A stretch of DNA of 64,000 nt from Methylobacterium sp. C25 (GTDB lineage Bacteria > Pseudomonadota > Alphaproteobacteria > Rhizobiales > Beijerinckiaceae): the NCBI RefSeq assembly GCF_021352225.1, contig NZ_JAAUVI010000002.1, positions 434,001 through 498,000 of the forward strand, written 5' to 3'. The position numbers were made by a program, and so were the translations under genes. Each line of letters begins with the position of its first letter. Position 1 is the stretch's first letter. Shown in pieces: positions 15,112 through 24,542 of this stretch. The notes under the pieces were generated by a model. The model saw nothing but the letters and a program-made list of their open reading frames with translations. It was not told the origin of the DNA and made no database searches.

Positions 15112-18100
15112 CTACGCGGGCTCGGCGATATGATCGTGGGCGATCGGCGCCACGGTCGCTCCGTGGTGCTTCAGTGCCTTGTCGCCGCTCAGTCGACGCA
15201 GCAGCACGTAGAAGACCGGCGTCAGGAACAGGCCGAAGGCGGTGACACCGATCATGCCGGAGAACACGGCGACGCCCATGGCGTTGCGCATCTCCGCGCC
15301 GGCCCCCGTGGCCGTCACAAGCGGCAGCACGCCCATGATGAAGGCCATGGAGGTCATCAGGATCGGGCGCAGCCGCAGCCGGCTCGCCTCGATGGCGGCC
15401 TGAAGGGGCGTGCGGCCAGCGATCTCCAACTCGCGGGCGAATTCCACGATCAGGATCGCGTTCTTCGCCGACAGGCCCACGAGGACGATCAGGCCGATCT
15501 GCGTGAAGACGTTGTTGTCGCCGGCCGACAGCCAGACACCGAACATCGCCGCGAGCAGCCCCATCGGCACGATCATCAGGATCGCCAAGGGCAGCGCGAG
15601 GCTCTCGTACTGCGCGGCCAGCACGAGGAAGACTAGGATCAGCGCGAGCGGGAAGACCCAGATCCCGGAATTGCCGGCAATGAACTCCTGGTAGGTCAGG
15701 TCTGTCCACTCGAAGGCGAAGCCGCGCGGCAGAGTTTCCGCGGCGATGCGCGTCGCCGCCGCCTGGGCCTGTCCCGACGAGTAGCCGGGTGCGGCGCCGG
15801 CATTCACGTCGGCGGAAAGGAAGCCGTTGTAGCGCATGGCCCGCTCGGGACCGGCGGTCTGGCGGACGCGCAGCAGCGCCGAGAGCGGCACCATCTCGCC
15901 GGAGCCGGCCCGGACCTTGAGCAGACCGACATCGTCGGAGCGGGCCCGGAACGGTGCATCGGCCTGGACGCGTACCGAGTAGGTGCGGCCGAACTTGTTG
16001 AAGTCGTTGACGTAGAGCGAGCCGAGATAGATCTGCAGCGTGTCGAACACGTCGGTGACGGGGATGCGCAGCTGCCGCGCCTTGGTGCGGTCGATATCCG
16101 CGAAGAGCTGCGGCACGTTCATCTGGAAGCTGGAGAACAGGCCCGCGAGTTCCGGCGCCTGGCTGGCCTTGGCCATAAAGGCCTTGGTGGCGTCGTTCAG
16201 CGCCTCGTAGCCGAGACCGGCCCGATCCTCGATCTGCAGCTTGAAGCCGCCGATGGTCCCGAGGCCGTTGACGGGTGGCGGCGGGAACATCGCGATGAAG
16301 GCCTCGGGGATCGCCGCGTACTTCTTGTTCAGCGACATCGCGATGGCCGCCCCGCTCAACGCGGGACCCTTGCGCTCGTCGAAGGGCTTCAGCGTCGAGA
16401 ACACGATTCCCGAGTTCGAGCTGTTGGTGAAGCCATTGATCGACAGGCCCGGGAAGGCGACGGCGCTCTCGACGCCCGGCTCCTTGAGGGCGATCTCGCT
16501 CATCTTGCGGATCACCTCCTCGGTCCGGTCGAGGGTCGCGCCGTCAGGCAGCTGCGCGAAGCCGACGAGGTATTGCTTGTCCTGGCCGGGCACGAAGCCG
16601 CCCGGGATCTGGCGGAACAGCACCACGGTCAGGCCGACGAGCCCTGCATAGAGCACCATCATCACCGCCCGGCGCGAAACGACGAAGCCGACGCCACGAC
16701 CATAACCGTTCGACGCCGCACCGAAGGCCCTGTTGAATCGGCGGAAGAACCAGCCGAGCAGCGTGTCGAGGATCCGGGTCAGGCGGTCCTTCGGCGCGTG
16801 ATGGTCCTTCAACAGCAGGGCCGAGAGGGCCGGCGACAGGGTCAGCGAGTTGATCGCCGAGATCACCGTCGAGATCGCGATGGTCAGGGCGAACTGCTTG
16901 TAGAACTGGCCCGTCAGCCCGCTGATGAAGGCGAGCGGCACGAACACGGCCACGAGGACCAGGGCGATGGCGATGATCGGCCCGGAGACCTCGCGCATGG
17001 CCTGATAGCTGGCCTCGCGCGGCGAGAGCCCGGCCTCGATGTTGCGCTCGACGTTCTCGACCACGACGATGGCGTCGTCGACGACGATGCCGATGGCGAG
17101 CACGAGTCCGAACAGGCTCAGCGCGTTGATCGAGAACCCGAAGACATGCATCACCGCGAAGGTGCCGACGATCGAGACTGGCACGGCGAGCAGCGGGATG
17201 ATCGAAGCCCGCCACGTCTGCAGGAACAGGATCACCACGAGGACGACGAGGGCGATCGCTTCCAGCAGCGTATGGATCACCGCCTCGATGGAGGCCCGCA
17301 CGAACTGCGTCGGATCGTAGACGATCTGGTAGTCGACGCCCTCGGGCATGTTCTTCTTGATCTCGGCCATGGTCCGGCGGACCTCGTCCGAGATTTGGAT
17401 CGCGTTCGAACCCGGCGACTGCGAGATCGGGATCGCGACGGCCGACTTGTTGTCGAGGAGCGAGCGGAGCGCATAGTCCGAGGCGCCGAGTTCGATCCGG
17501 GCAACGTCACGCAGGCGGGTGATCTCGCCATCCGCGCCGGTCTTCACGACGATGTCGCCGAACTGCTCCTCGCTGTTGAGGCGCCCTTCGGCATTGAGGG
17601 AGAGCTGCAAGTCGAGGCCCGGGACAGCCGGCGACGAGCCGATCACGCCGGCCGCGGCCTCGACGTTCTGGGCCTGGATCTCGCGCACGACGTCGCCGGC
17701 TGACAGGCCATGCTCGGCCACCTTCTGCGGGTCGAGCCAGATGCGCATCGAATAGTCACCGGAGCCGAAGAGCTGGACCTGCCCGACGCCGTCGAGCCGG
17801 GCGAGCCGGTCCTTGATGTTCAGCACCGCGTAGTTGCGCAGGTAAGTCATGTCGTAGCGCCCGTTGGGCGAGACGAGGTGCACGACCATGGTCAGGTCGG
17901 GCGAAGACTTCACCGTGACGATGCCGAGCTGACGCACCACGGCAGGCAACCGCGGCTCGGCCTGCGAGACACGGTTCTGGACGAGCTGTTGCGCCTTGTC
18001 GGGATCGGTGCCGAGCTTGAACGTCACCGTCAGCGTCATGATGCCGTCGGTCGTGGCCTGGCTCGACATGTAGAGCATGCCTTCGACGCCGTTGATCTGC

Positions 18101-18306
18101 TCCTCGATCGGCGTTGCCACGGTCTCGACGATGACCTTCGGATTGGCGCCGGGGAAGGTCGCGCGCACGACCACCGAGGGCGGCACCACGTCCGGATACT
18201 CGGAGATCGGCATCGCGAAGAGCGAGAGCAGGCCGCCGATGAAGATCAGCACGGACAGGACGCCGGCGAAGATCGGGCGGTCGATGAAGAACTTGGAGAG
18301 GTTCAT
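15112..18306 (-). CDS. RND efflux pump inner-membrane transporter (AcrB/MexF-like, HAE1 type)
   Basis: This 1064-residue proton-driven drug exporter has the family N-terminus (F-F-I-D-R-P-I-F-A). Twelve membrane segments are arranged as two blocks of 1+5 around two large periplasmic loops. Proton-relay residues are visible in membrane segment 4 (I-V-V-D-D-A-I) and in the later K of G-L-S-A-K-N-A. The length is normal. The adaptor gene lies 90 bases upstream on the same strand. No outer-membrane channel gene is adjacent, so a distant TolC/OprM-type partner is expected. Confidence 0.95.
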   Translation of the reverse strand: MNLSKFFIDRPIFAGVLSVLIFIGGLLSLFAMPISEYPDVVPPSVVVRATFPGANPKVIVETVATPIEEQINGVEGMLYMSSQATTDGIMTLTVTFKLGTDPDKAQQLVQNRVSQAEPRLPAVVRQLGIVTVKSSPDLTMVVHLVSPNGRYDMTYLRNYAVLNIKDRLARLDGVGQVQLFGSGDYSMRIWLDPQKVAEHGLSAGDVVREIQAQNVEAAAGVIGSSPAVPGLDLQLSLNAEGRLNSEEQFGDIVVKTGADGEITRLRDVARIELGASDYALRSLLDNKSAVAIPISQSPGSNAIQISDEVRRTMAEIKKNMPEGVDYQIVYDPTQFVRASIEAVIHTLLEAIALVVLVVILFLQTWRASIIPLLAVPVSIVGTFAVMHVFGFSINALSLFGLVLAIGIVVDDAIVVVENVERNIEAGLSPREASYQAMREVSGPIIAIALVLVAVFVPLAFISGLTGQFYKQFALTIAISTVISAINSLTLSPALSALLLKDHHAPKDRLTRILDTLLGWFFRRFNRAFGAASNGYGRGVGFVVSRRAVMMVLYAGLVGLTVVLFRQIPGGFVPGQDKQYLVGFAQLPDGATLDRTEEVIRKMSEIALKEPGVESAVAFPGLSINGFTNSSNSGIVFSTLKPFDERKGPALSGAAIAMSLNKKYAAIPEAFIAMFPPPPVNGLGTIGGFKLQIEDRAGLGYEALNDATKAFMAKASQAPELAGLFSSFQMNVPQLFADIDRTKARQLRIPVTDVFDTLQIYLGSLYVNDFNKFGRTYSVRVQADAPFRARSDDVGLLKVRAGSGEMVPLSALLRVRQTAGPERAMRYNGFLSADVNAGAAPGYSSGQAQAAATRIAAETLPRGFAFEWTDLTYQEFIAGNSGIWVFPLALILVFLVLAAQYESLALPLAILMIVPMGLLAAMFGVWLSAGDNNVFTQIGLIVLVGLSAKNAILIVEFARELEIAGRTPLQAAIEASRLRLRPILMTSMAFIMGVLPLVTATGAGAEMRNAMGVAVFSGMIGVTAFGLFLTPVFYVLLRRLSGDKALKHHGATVAPIAHDHIAEPA

Positions 18307-18396
18307 GCCGCCCTCCGCGGGCGAATAGAGACGAAGGGAGAGAGGGCGGCCGCGTTGCGGCTGCCTGGGAGATCAATGAGGTGAGTAGGGCGGGTG

Positions 18397-19659
18397 CTAG
18401 CCGGGGTCGGCGTTCGCGAGCTTGCGCGTGGCCTGGCCCTCGGGGCGCAGGCCCATGGCGACGTCCTCGGGCTTGACGAGGCTGCCCGGACGAACGCGCT
18501 GCAACCCGTTGACCACGATCCGCTCGCCGCCGGAGAGCCCCGCGGTCACGACGCGTAGCCCGTCGACGGCGCGGCCGAGGGTGATGGCGCGGAACTCGGC
18601 GCGGCTGTCTGCGCCGACCACGAGGACGAACTTCTTGTCCTGGTCGGTGCCGATGGCGCGCTCATCGACGAGTACCAGCTTCTCCGGCACTGCCTGGCCG
18701 AGCCGCATGCGAGCGAACTGGCCCGGGATCAGGCGCCCATCGCCATTCGCGAACGTCGCGCGGACCCGGACCGTACCGCTATGCGCGTCGACCTTGTTGT
18801 CGATGAACTGGAGGTGGCCCCGCGAGGTGACGCCATCGGACGTGACCATCTCGACCGGGATGCGATCGAGCCGGCCGCGACCACCCTTCGGCTCAGCGAT
18901 CGACGCGAGAGCCTTCAGCACGATCGTCTCGTTGGCATCGAAGCCCGCGTAAACGGGATCGACGGAGACGAGGGTCGTCAGGACGGCGCCGGCCGCTCCA
19001 GCCGTCACCAGATTGCCGGGCGTGATTTCGCGGCGTCCGACACGGCCGCCGACGGCGGCGCGGACCTGCGTGTATCCGAGGTTCAGCCGGGCCGTTTCCA
19101 GGGCGGCCTTGGCGCCGTCGAGGGCGGCTTTCGCTTCCTTGAACGCGTTGGCACGCACGTCGAGATCCCGAACCGTGACGATGGCCTGATCCGACAGTCG
19201 CCTGCCGCGCTCCAGGTCGCTCGTCGTCAGGGAGACGCGCGCCTCTGCACTGGCCACCTGCGCCTCCAGGCGCTGGACCTCGGCGGCGTAGGGCGCGGGA
19301 TCAATCGTCACCAGCAGGTCGCCGGGCTTGACCAGCTCACCTTCGGCGAAATGCGTGGACTGGACCGCGCCGCCGACCCGCGCGCGTACATCGATGCGGT
19401 CGACCGCTTCGAGGCGACCCGAGAACTCGTCCCACAGCACGACGTCGCGCGGCTCCACCGTAGCGACGGCGGCGGTGACGGCCTGCTCCGCCGGCGCCGG
19501 CGCAGCAACGGCCTCGGCGCGGTGGAACATCGAAGGCGGTACGAGGCGATACGACGCGCTCGCAAGGAGCACGGCCACCATTCCGACCCCGGCGCTGCGT
19601 CGGAAGAAGAAGCGCGATAGGGATGGCGCACGATCAGGGTTCACGACCGACTCCGACAT
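18397..19659 (-). CDS. RND efflux periplasmic adaptor (membrane fusion protein, MexE/AcrA-like)
   Basis: The 420-residue adaptor has an N-terminal membrane segment (about residues 25-42) without a lipobox. The lipoyl halves are visible as R-V-G-G-A-V and the V-G-G-R-V-G segment, and flank a helical hairpin (about residues 110-200). A beta-barrel region follows. It bridges the RND transporter to an outer-membrane channel. The gene is divergent from a TetR gene, with an operator-like palindrome between them, so drug-inducible control is likely. Confidence 0.93.
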   Translation of the reverse strand: MSESVVNPDRAPSLSRFFFRRSAGVGMVAVLLASASYRLVPPSMFHRAEAVAAPAPAEQAVTAAVATVEPRDVVLWDEFSGRLEAVDRIDVRARVGGAVQSTHFAEGELVKPGDLLVTIDPAPYAAEVQRLEAQVASAEARVSLTTSDLERGRRLSDQAIVTVRDLDVRANAFKEAKAALDGAKAALETARLNLGYTQVRAAVGGRVGRREITPGNLVTAGAAGAVLTTLVSVDPVYAGFDANETIVLKALASIAEPKGGRGRLDRIPVEMVTSDGVTSRGHLQFIDNKVDAHSGTVRVRATFANGDGRLIPGQFARMRLGQAVPEKLVLVDERAIGTDQDKKFVLVVGADSRAEFRAITLGRAVDGLRVVTAGLSGGERIVVNGLQRVRPGSLVKPEDVAMGLRPEGQATRKLANADPG

Positions 19660-19711
19660 ATGTACAGTTCGCTACACATGTCGGCATAGACGTTGGCCGT
19701 CAAGATGCTTA

Positions 19712-19727
19712 TTTATCGTTCGATAAA
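19712..19727. promoter_or_regulatory. Operator-like palindrome between adaptor gene and TetR
   Basis: A perfect inverted repeat TTTATCG-TT-CGATAAA lies in the 88-base gap between the divergent adaptor gene and the TetR gene. It is 20 bases before the TetR start. Its size and AT-rich arms fit a TetR-family dimer site able to repress both promoters. Confidence 0.6.
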
Positions 19728-19747
19728 GAAATTGGAGCCCGCAGACA

Positions 19748-20347
19748 ATGGTGATGGGGAGGCCACGGTCCTTCTGCACCGACAAGGCACTCGACGAGGC
19801 GATGGAGGTGTTCTGGCGCCACGGCTACGACGGCTCGAGCCTTGCCATGCTCACCAAGGCCATGGGTATCAAGCCTCCGAGCCTGTACGCCGCCTTCGGT
19901 AGCAAGGAAGGTCTGCTCAAGGCTGCGCTCGATCGCTACGCCCAGCGGCGCTCCGAACACATGGGCTACGTGCTGGCCGGCGAAACGGCCCGGGACGTTG
20001 CCGAGCGGTTCCTCTTAAGCATTGCGGAAAGCCACACCGATCCGGCCAATCCCCCCGGTTGCCTTCTCGTCCAGGGCGGCCTCGCGTGTGGCGAAGGCTC
20101 TGAGAGCATCCCCTTCGAACTCGCGGCAAAGCGCGCGGAGACCGAGCGGGATCTCAAGGAACGCTTCGTCCTCGCCAAGCAGACCGGCGATCTCTCCGAG
20201 GATTCAGATCCGTCGGCCTTGGCGCGGTTTCTCTCGACCGTCGCCTCGGGAATGGGGGTCCTTGCATCATCCGGCGCCGACCGCGAGGCGCTTCGCGAGG
20301 TTGCACGAGTCTCGATTCGCGCGTTCTCCAGAACTCCGGTTGCCTGA
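19748..20347 (+). CDS. TetR family regulator of the RND efflux operon
   Basis: The 199-residue protein opens with G-R-P-R-S-F and a helix-turn-helix (about residues 12-55: S-L-A-M-L-T-K-A-M-G-I-K-P-P-S-L-Y-A-A-F). The C-terminal half belongs to the ComR/YcdC-like group, with C-L-L-V-Q-G-G-L-A near residue 105. It is divergent from the adaptor gene with a perfect palindrome between them. It is therefore probably a local repressor of the pump and of itself. The ligand is not predictable. Confidence 0.9.
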   Translation: MVMGRPRSFCTDKALDEAMEVFWRHGYDGSSLAMLTKAMGIKPPSLYAAFGSKEGLLKAALDRYAQRRSEHMGYVLAGETARDVAERFLLSIAESHTDPANPPGCLLVQGGLACGEGSESIPFELAAKRAETERDLKERFVLAKQTGDLSEDSDPSALARFLSTVASGMGVLASSGADREALREVARVSIRAFSRTPVA

Positions 20348-20374
20348 GCTCGTAGATCGAAAAAGGAGTGATCG

Positions 20375-20959
20375 TCACCGGCTCGTGCGAAGGCCTTCGA
20401 GCAGCACATCGACCATCACGACGGCCGACCGCTTCCAGTTCTCGGCGGGGCTCATGTTCGCGATGCCAGCGATCGCGCGCAAAAGATCGAGCGGCTCCAT
20501 GTCCATCCGGATTTGGCCTGTTTGGACGGCTGCGGCCACCAGCGTGCCGAGAGCTGCTCTGACCTTTGCGGACGACTCGCCGTAGAGCGCATCCGTTCCG
20601 CCGATCAGCGTCTTCAGCGCGTCCGACATGCCCTGCTTGGACTCGAGATACTCGACGAAGAGCATGAGCCATTCGCGCAGTGCGGCGACCGGCTCCAATT
20701 CTCTCGACAACCGCTCAGCGCCCGACAGCAGGGCTTCCGTCTCTTGCCGGTAGACGGCCTCGACGAGGGCGTCACGCGTCGGGAAGTGCCGATAGAGCGT
20801 GCCGATCCCGAGTTCGGCGTCCCGGGAGATCTGATCCAGGCTCGCCGAGGCGCCCTTCTCGGCGAAGGCGCGCTTGGCGGCCTCGATCAGGCGGAGCCGG
20901 TTTCGCTCGCCATCTGCGCGCAGCTTGCGCGTCGGGCTCTGCCCCTCGAGATCGGTCAC
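20375..20959 (-). CDS. TetR family regulator divergent from short-chain dehydrogenases
   Basis: The 194-residue protein has an N-terminal helix-turn-helix (about residues 22-65: S-L-D-Q-I-S-R-D-A-E-L-G-I-G-T-L-Y-R-H-F). Its C-terminal domain is of the group that includes SBP-type repressors of dehydrogenase genes. A GTG at 20959 is the likely start. The open frame continues upstream, but that part reads as antisense to the neighbouring dehydrogenase gene and crosses the operator region. Two copies of an inverted repeat separate it from the dehydrogenases it probably represses. Confidence 0.9.
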   Translation of the reverse strand: MTDLEGQSPTRKLRADGERNRLRLIEAAKRAFAEKGASASLDQISRDAELGIGTLYRHFPTRDALVEAVYRQETEALLSGAERLSRELEPVAALREWLMLFVEYLESKQGMSDALKTLIGGTDALYGESSAKVRAALGTLVAAAVQTGQIRMDMEPLDLLRAIAGIANMSPAENWKRSAVVMVDVLLEGLRTSR

Positions 20960-20980
20960 GCGACAGCCATGGCTTGAAAG

Positions 20981-21019
20981 CGGAGATATCCTCCGTATAT
21001 TAATCGGAGCCACCCTCCG
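20981..21019. promoter_or_regulatory. Tandem operator, two copies of CGGAG-N5-CTCCG
   Basis: Two identical-arm inverted repeats, CGGAG-N5-CTCCG, occupy 20981-20995 and 21005-21019, 24 bases apart. Each is followed by TATA on the right. They fill the space between the divergent TetR and dehydrogenase genes. Tandem spacing of this kind fits cooperative binding of two repressor dimers. Confidence 0.6.
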
Positions 21020-21076
21020 TATAACATGAGAGTCGGTGGCAGATACCTGCCCAACACCTCGCGGGACCTGCATCCG

Positions 21077-22039
21077 ATGACAACAGCGTTCAATGCAAAA
21101 TCCACGGCGGACGACGTGCTGGCGGGGATTGATCTGACCGGGAAGCGGGTTCTGGTCACCGGCGTATCCGCCGGGCTCGGAGTGGAGACCGCGCGCGCCC
21201 TTTCCGCCCACGGGGCGGAAGTGATCGGCGCTGCGCGTGATCTCCAAAAGGCGTCTCGGGCGCTTGCCGAGGCTGGGGCCGGCGACGTCTCGACCATCAC
21301 GCTCGATCTCGCGTCGCTGGCAAGCGTCAGAACCTGTGCCGATGTCCTGCTCGCCGACGGACGCACCTTCGACCTCGTGATCTGTAATGCCGGCGTGATG
21401 GCGCCGCCGCTCGGTCATACTGAGGACGGCTTCGAGATGCAGCTCGGCACCAACCATCTCGGCCACTTCGTGCTCGTCAACCGCATCGCGCAACTGCTTC
21501 GCTCCGGCAGCCGCGTGATCAGCCTATCTTCCGCTGGCCATCGCTACAGCGACGTCGATCTCGACGATCCGAATTTCGAGCGCACGACCTACGACCCGTG
21601 GGTCGGATACGGTCGCTCGAAGACCGCCAACATCCTCTTCTCGGTGGAACTCGACCGGCGTCGCAGGGTGCAGGGCATCCGGGCGGCAGCGGTTCATCCC
21701 GGTGGAATCGCCACGGAACTGGGACGTCACGCCTTCGCCGAGCCTGGCGCGCTGCAGAAGCGCCTCGACGAACTCAATGTCGAGCGCGCCGAGATCGGAG
21801 CGCCACCCTTCGAGATGAAGAGCGTGCCTCAGGGCGCAGCTACTTCGGTCTGGGCAGGCGTAGTCGCATCGGCGGACGAGATCGGCGGTCGCTACTGCGA
21901 AGATTGCCATGTCTCGCCGCTGCTCACGGGCGATCCGTCGAACGCGATGACCGAGGGCGTGCGGGGCTATGCGCTCGATCCCGAGAGCGCTGCGGCGCTC
22001 TGGGCGAAGAGCGAAGAACTCGTCGGCGAGCGCTTCTGA
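21077..22039 (+). CDS. Short-chain dehydrogenase/reductase (retinol dehydrogenase/WWOX-like)
   Basis: This 320-residue Rossmann-fold oxidoreductase has the nucleotide motif T-G-V-S-A-G-L-G near residue 31, N-A-G-V near 105, a catalytic Ser in S-L-S-S-A-G-H, and Y-G-R-S-K-T-A-N as the Y-x-x-x-K pair. The long form with the H-R-Y-S-D-V-D block matches the retinol dehydrogenase-like subgroup. The ATG at 21077 is preferred, because the one at 21026 sits only seven bases from the repressor site. A second dehydrogenase follows 25 bases later, so they form an operon. Confidence 0.9.
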   Translation: MTTAFNAKSTADDVLAGIDLTGKRVLVTGVSAGLGVETARALSAHGAEVIGAARDLQKASRALAEAGAGDVSTITLDLASLASVRTCADVLLADGRTFDLVICNAGVMAPPLGHTEDGFEMQLGTNHLGHFVLVNRIAQLLRSGSRVISLSSAGHRYSDVDLDDPNFERTTYDPWVGYGRSKTANILFSVELDRRRRVQGIRAAAVHPGGIATELGRHAFAEPGALQKRLDELNVERAEIGAPPFEMKSVPQGAATSVWAGVVASADEIGGRYCEDCHVSPLLTGDPSNAMTEGVRGYALDPESAAALWAKSEELVGERF

Positions 22040-22064
22040 TCGGCTGGCATCGAGGACAGCAGCC

Positions 22065-22934
22065 ATGAAGACATGGTTCATAACCGGCATCAGCACCGGC
22101 TTCGGCCGGATCATGACAGAGCGATTGCTGGCCTCGGGTGACCGCGTTGCGGGAACCCTGCGCGACCGGGCCGTCCTCGGTGATCTAGAGGCACGGCATG
22201 GCGACCGATTGTGGCTCAGCACGCTCGACCTCACCGATACGGCCGCCATCCGCAACGTCGTCGATGCGGCATGGATGGCGATGGGACGCATCGACGTTGT
22301 GGTCAGCAATGCCGGCTATGGCCTGATGGGCGCGGCCGAAGAACTGACCGACGACCAGATCCGTCACCAGCTCGACACCAATCTGCTCGGCTCGATCCAG
22401 CTCGTTCGAGCCGCGCTGCCGCATTTGCGTCAGCAGGGCGGTGGCCGCATCCTGCAGCTATCGAGCATGGGTGGACAGGTCGCGTTTCCGGGCGGCTCGC
22501 TTTACCACGCGACCAAATGGGGCATCGAGGGCTTTATAGAGGCCGTCGCGCAAGAGGTAGCGGTCTTTGGGATCGGCTGCACCATCGTTCAGCCGGGTGG
22601 CGCGCGCACCGATTTCCGCAGCCGCAGCGTAGCGATAGGCCCCATCAACCGTGCCTACGAGGCCTCACCCTCACGCATGATCAATCGCGTGCTAGAAGAC
22701 AGGACGATCCTGTCGCCGGGTGATCCCTTGAAGATGGTCGAGGCGATGATCGGGAGTGTCTCCCAGAACCCTGCGCCGCTTCGGCTAACGCTTGGCAAGG
22801 ATGCGTTCACCTTGATCGAGCGGGCCTTGTCCACCCGGCTCACGGCTCTACGGACGCAAAGCGAACTCGCGTGCTCGACGGACGTGGCCGGTGAACCTAG
22901 CGGCGCGCCCTGGTTCGATCGAATAGACAGCTAA
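22065..22934 (+). CDS. Short-chain dehydrogenase/reductase (classical type)
   Basis: The 289-residue protein has T-G-I-S-T-G-F-G at residues 7-14, N-A-G-Y near 82, catalytic Ser in L-S-S-M-G and Y-H-A-T-K-W-G. These are all elements of the classical family. A GAGGACA ribosome-binding site precedes the ATG. It is translated from the same transcript as the upstream dehydrogenase and controlled by the divergent TetR. The substrate of the pair is unknown. Confidence 0.9.
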   Translation: MKTWFITGISTGFGRIMTERLLASGDRVAGTLRDRAVLGDLEARHGDRLWLSTLDLTDTAAIRNVVDAAWMAMGRIDVVVSNAGYGLMGAAEELTDDQIRHQLDTNLLGSIQLVRAALPHLRQQGGGRILQLSSMGGQVAFPGGSLYHATKWGIEGFIEAVAQEVAVFGIGCTIVQPGGARTDFRSRSVAIGPINRAYEASPSRMINRVLEDRTILSPGDPLKMVEAMIGSVSQNPAPLRLTLGKDAFTLIERALSTRLTALRTQSELACSTDVAGEPSGAPWFDRIDS

Positions 22935-23272
22935 GATAGCCATTGTCGGTGACTTGCTGCCCCCTCCCGCTTTTGAGCGTGGATATGGACAGACAGATAT
23001 CGGTCGCCTGGCACCCATTGGCCGGAAGTGGAAATTTTGCTCTCGGATTGTGGTTGCCCGAGCGACCGTTCCCGGGGAGATGCTGCCACGATCTTGCGGC
23101 TCTTGATCCGATCAAGCTGATCCACCTTCCGCCGAGTCTGCGCCAGTATTTTTGATACATTTTATTAACTAAGCAGGTAAACCTGAGGGTATAAGTTTTG
23201 TGAAATAAGTTTCTACCTGTTGGAACACTGGCGGATGCGCGTTGGATCGCGCATTCACACGGCTTGCTCAAA
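22935..23272. promoter_or_regulatory. AT-rich intergenic region before the HD-GYP gene
   Basis: These 338 bases hold no supported ORF. The last third is AT-rich (TTTTATTAACTAAG) and probably contains the HD-GYP promoter. A small inverted repeat CAGGT-AA-ACCTG lies at 23174-23185. No other structure was recognised. Confidence 0.4.
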
Positions 23273-24313
23273 ATGGCCATTGTATTGATCACGGACAATG
23301 TGAGGCGAAGCAGGCCGCTGATTGAAGCGTTGCAAAACCTTGGCGATTGCCGCGTCGTACAACTTGATGTCGACTGGAACAAGCAAGCGCCCGCTACGGC
23401 CATCGTTGCCGATTGCGACTTTACAGATCTGTCTGTTGCCCGTTGCCTCAAATCGTTGAAGGACCGGCAGGACATCACTCAAAAGGTGCTTGGGATCGCC
23501 TACAGAAACTCAAACAAGGCTCTGCAAACGGCAATGGCTCTCGGCCTCGACGCCTGCATTCCGTTCTACACCGAGCCGCACGTCGTAGTGGCCGCAGTCC
23601 AGAATCTGATCAATCCAAACGATGGCGATCTCAATGCGGCAATGCGTCGATGCGCCAACAAGGCAGCGACTGCGGTTGGGCAATTGTTCGAGTCAGCCGG
23701 CACAAGAGGAAGAATAGATCTCACAGCGGTAGACGATTCCGTCGATCCCATCCTCACCGCGCTCGAGGATGGCGGCTTAGCCCGGTGGCTCAACGCAATA
23801 GAGGCGCATGATAAGGCAACCTATCAGCACAGCCTGAGGGTGGCTGGGCTTTCCGCGCAATTCGCGACCTATGTTGGCTTTCCGGATGCGCAAAGGCGAC
23901 GATTGGTTCGGGCTGCGCTGGTCCACGATCTAGGCAAGTCGCAGATCCCGCGAGAATTGTTGCTGAAAAGGGGCTCGCTGAACGCGGACGAGCTAGCGAT
24001 CATGCGGACGCACACGACGCTCGGCTACGACGTTCTTCGGGCAAGCAGCGACGCCGATTCCGCGATGCTGGACGCCGTGAGGCATCATCATGAGCTTCTG
24101 GACGGAAGCGGATATCCAGATGGCCTGTCCGGCGACGGAATCAGCGACATCGTCCGGCTCTTGACGATATGCGACATCTATTCGGCCCTGACCGAACGTC
24201 GCTCTTACAAGCCTGCCATGGCATCCGATGAGGCGGTCAAAGTCCTCCAAGGAATGACAGGCAAAGTCGAACCGCGGTTCGTCCGGGCTCTCGACCGATC
24301 ACTGGCTGCTTAA
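23273..24313 (+). CDS. HD-GYP domain cyclic-di-GMP phosphodiesterase with pseudo-receiver N-terminus
   Basis: The 346-residue protein has an HD-GYP output domain over its last 180 residues: H186 in Y-Q-H-S-L, the metal pair H218-D219 in V-H-D-L-G-K, R-T-H-T, H-H-H-E-L-L-D-G-S-G-Y-P and the diagnostic G-Y-P. The N-terminal 120 residues look like a receiver fold but lack the usual acidic pair, so phosphorylation is doubtful. It should hydrolyse cyclic-di-GMP and lower the signal. A TTG three codons upstream is an alternative start. The gene stands alone and no sensor kinase is adjacent. Confidence 0.88.
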   Translation: MAIVLITDNVRRSRPLIEALQNLGDCRVVQLDVDWNKQAPATAIVADCDFTDLSVARCLKSLKDRQDITQKVLGIAYRNSNKALQTAMALGLDACIPFYTEPHVVVAAVQNLINPNDGDLNAAMRRCANKAATAVGQLFESAGTRGRIDLTAVDDSVDPILTALEDGGLARWLNAIEAHDKATYQHSLRVAGLSAQFATYVGFPDAQRRRLVRAALVHDLGKSQIPRELLLKRGSLNADELAIMRTHTTLGYDVLRASSDADSAMLDAVRHHHELLDGSGYPDGLSGDGISDIVRLLTICDIYSALTERRSYKPAMASDEAVKVLQGMTGKVEPRFVRALDRSLAA

Positions 24314-24542
24314 GATCAGGTGGTCGGCATTTGCGGCCTCGGCACTGCGTTTGATCGCGGATCGTTGACAGACGGGACGCCACCTAGGCGGCGCTATCGG
24401 CTTCAGCTCAAGCCACCGCTATCGGAGCGTCCCGCTCGCTCCACTCAAGATCGGTATGCCGAACGAACTCGCTCACGCACCCAGACGGCCCGAGCCGAAG
24501 TCTCTCGCGAGAACAGAAACAAGAATGTTTGGGGAAAACGCG

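Noticed and set aside
16573..17703. Long plus-strand frame within the RND transporter
   Set aside because: Asp/His/Glu/Arg-rich shadow opposite a well-conserved transporter gene.
21027..21493. N-terminal extension of the TetR at 20375
   Set aside because: It runs through the operator region and antisense to the dehydrogenase; the TetR fold begins at the GTG at 20959.
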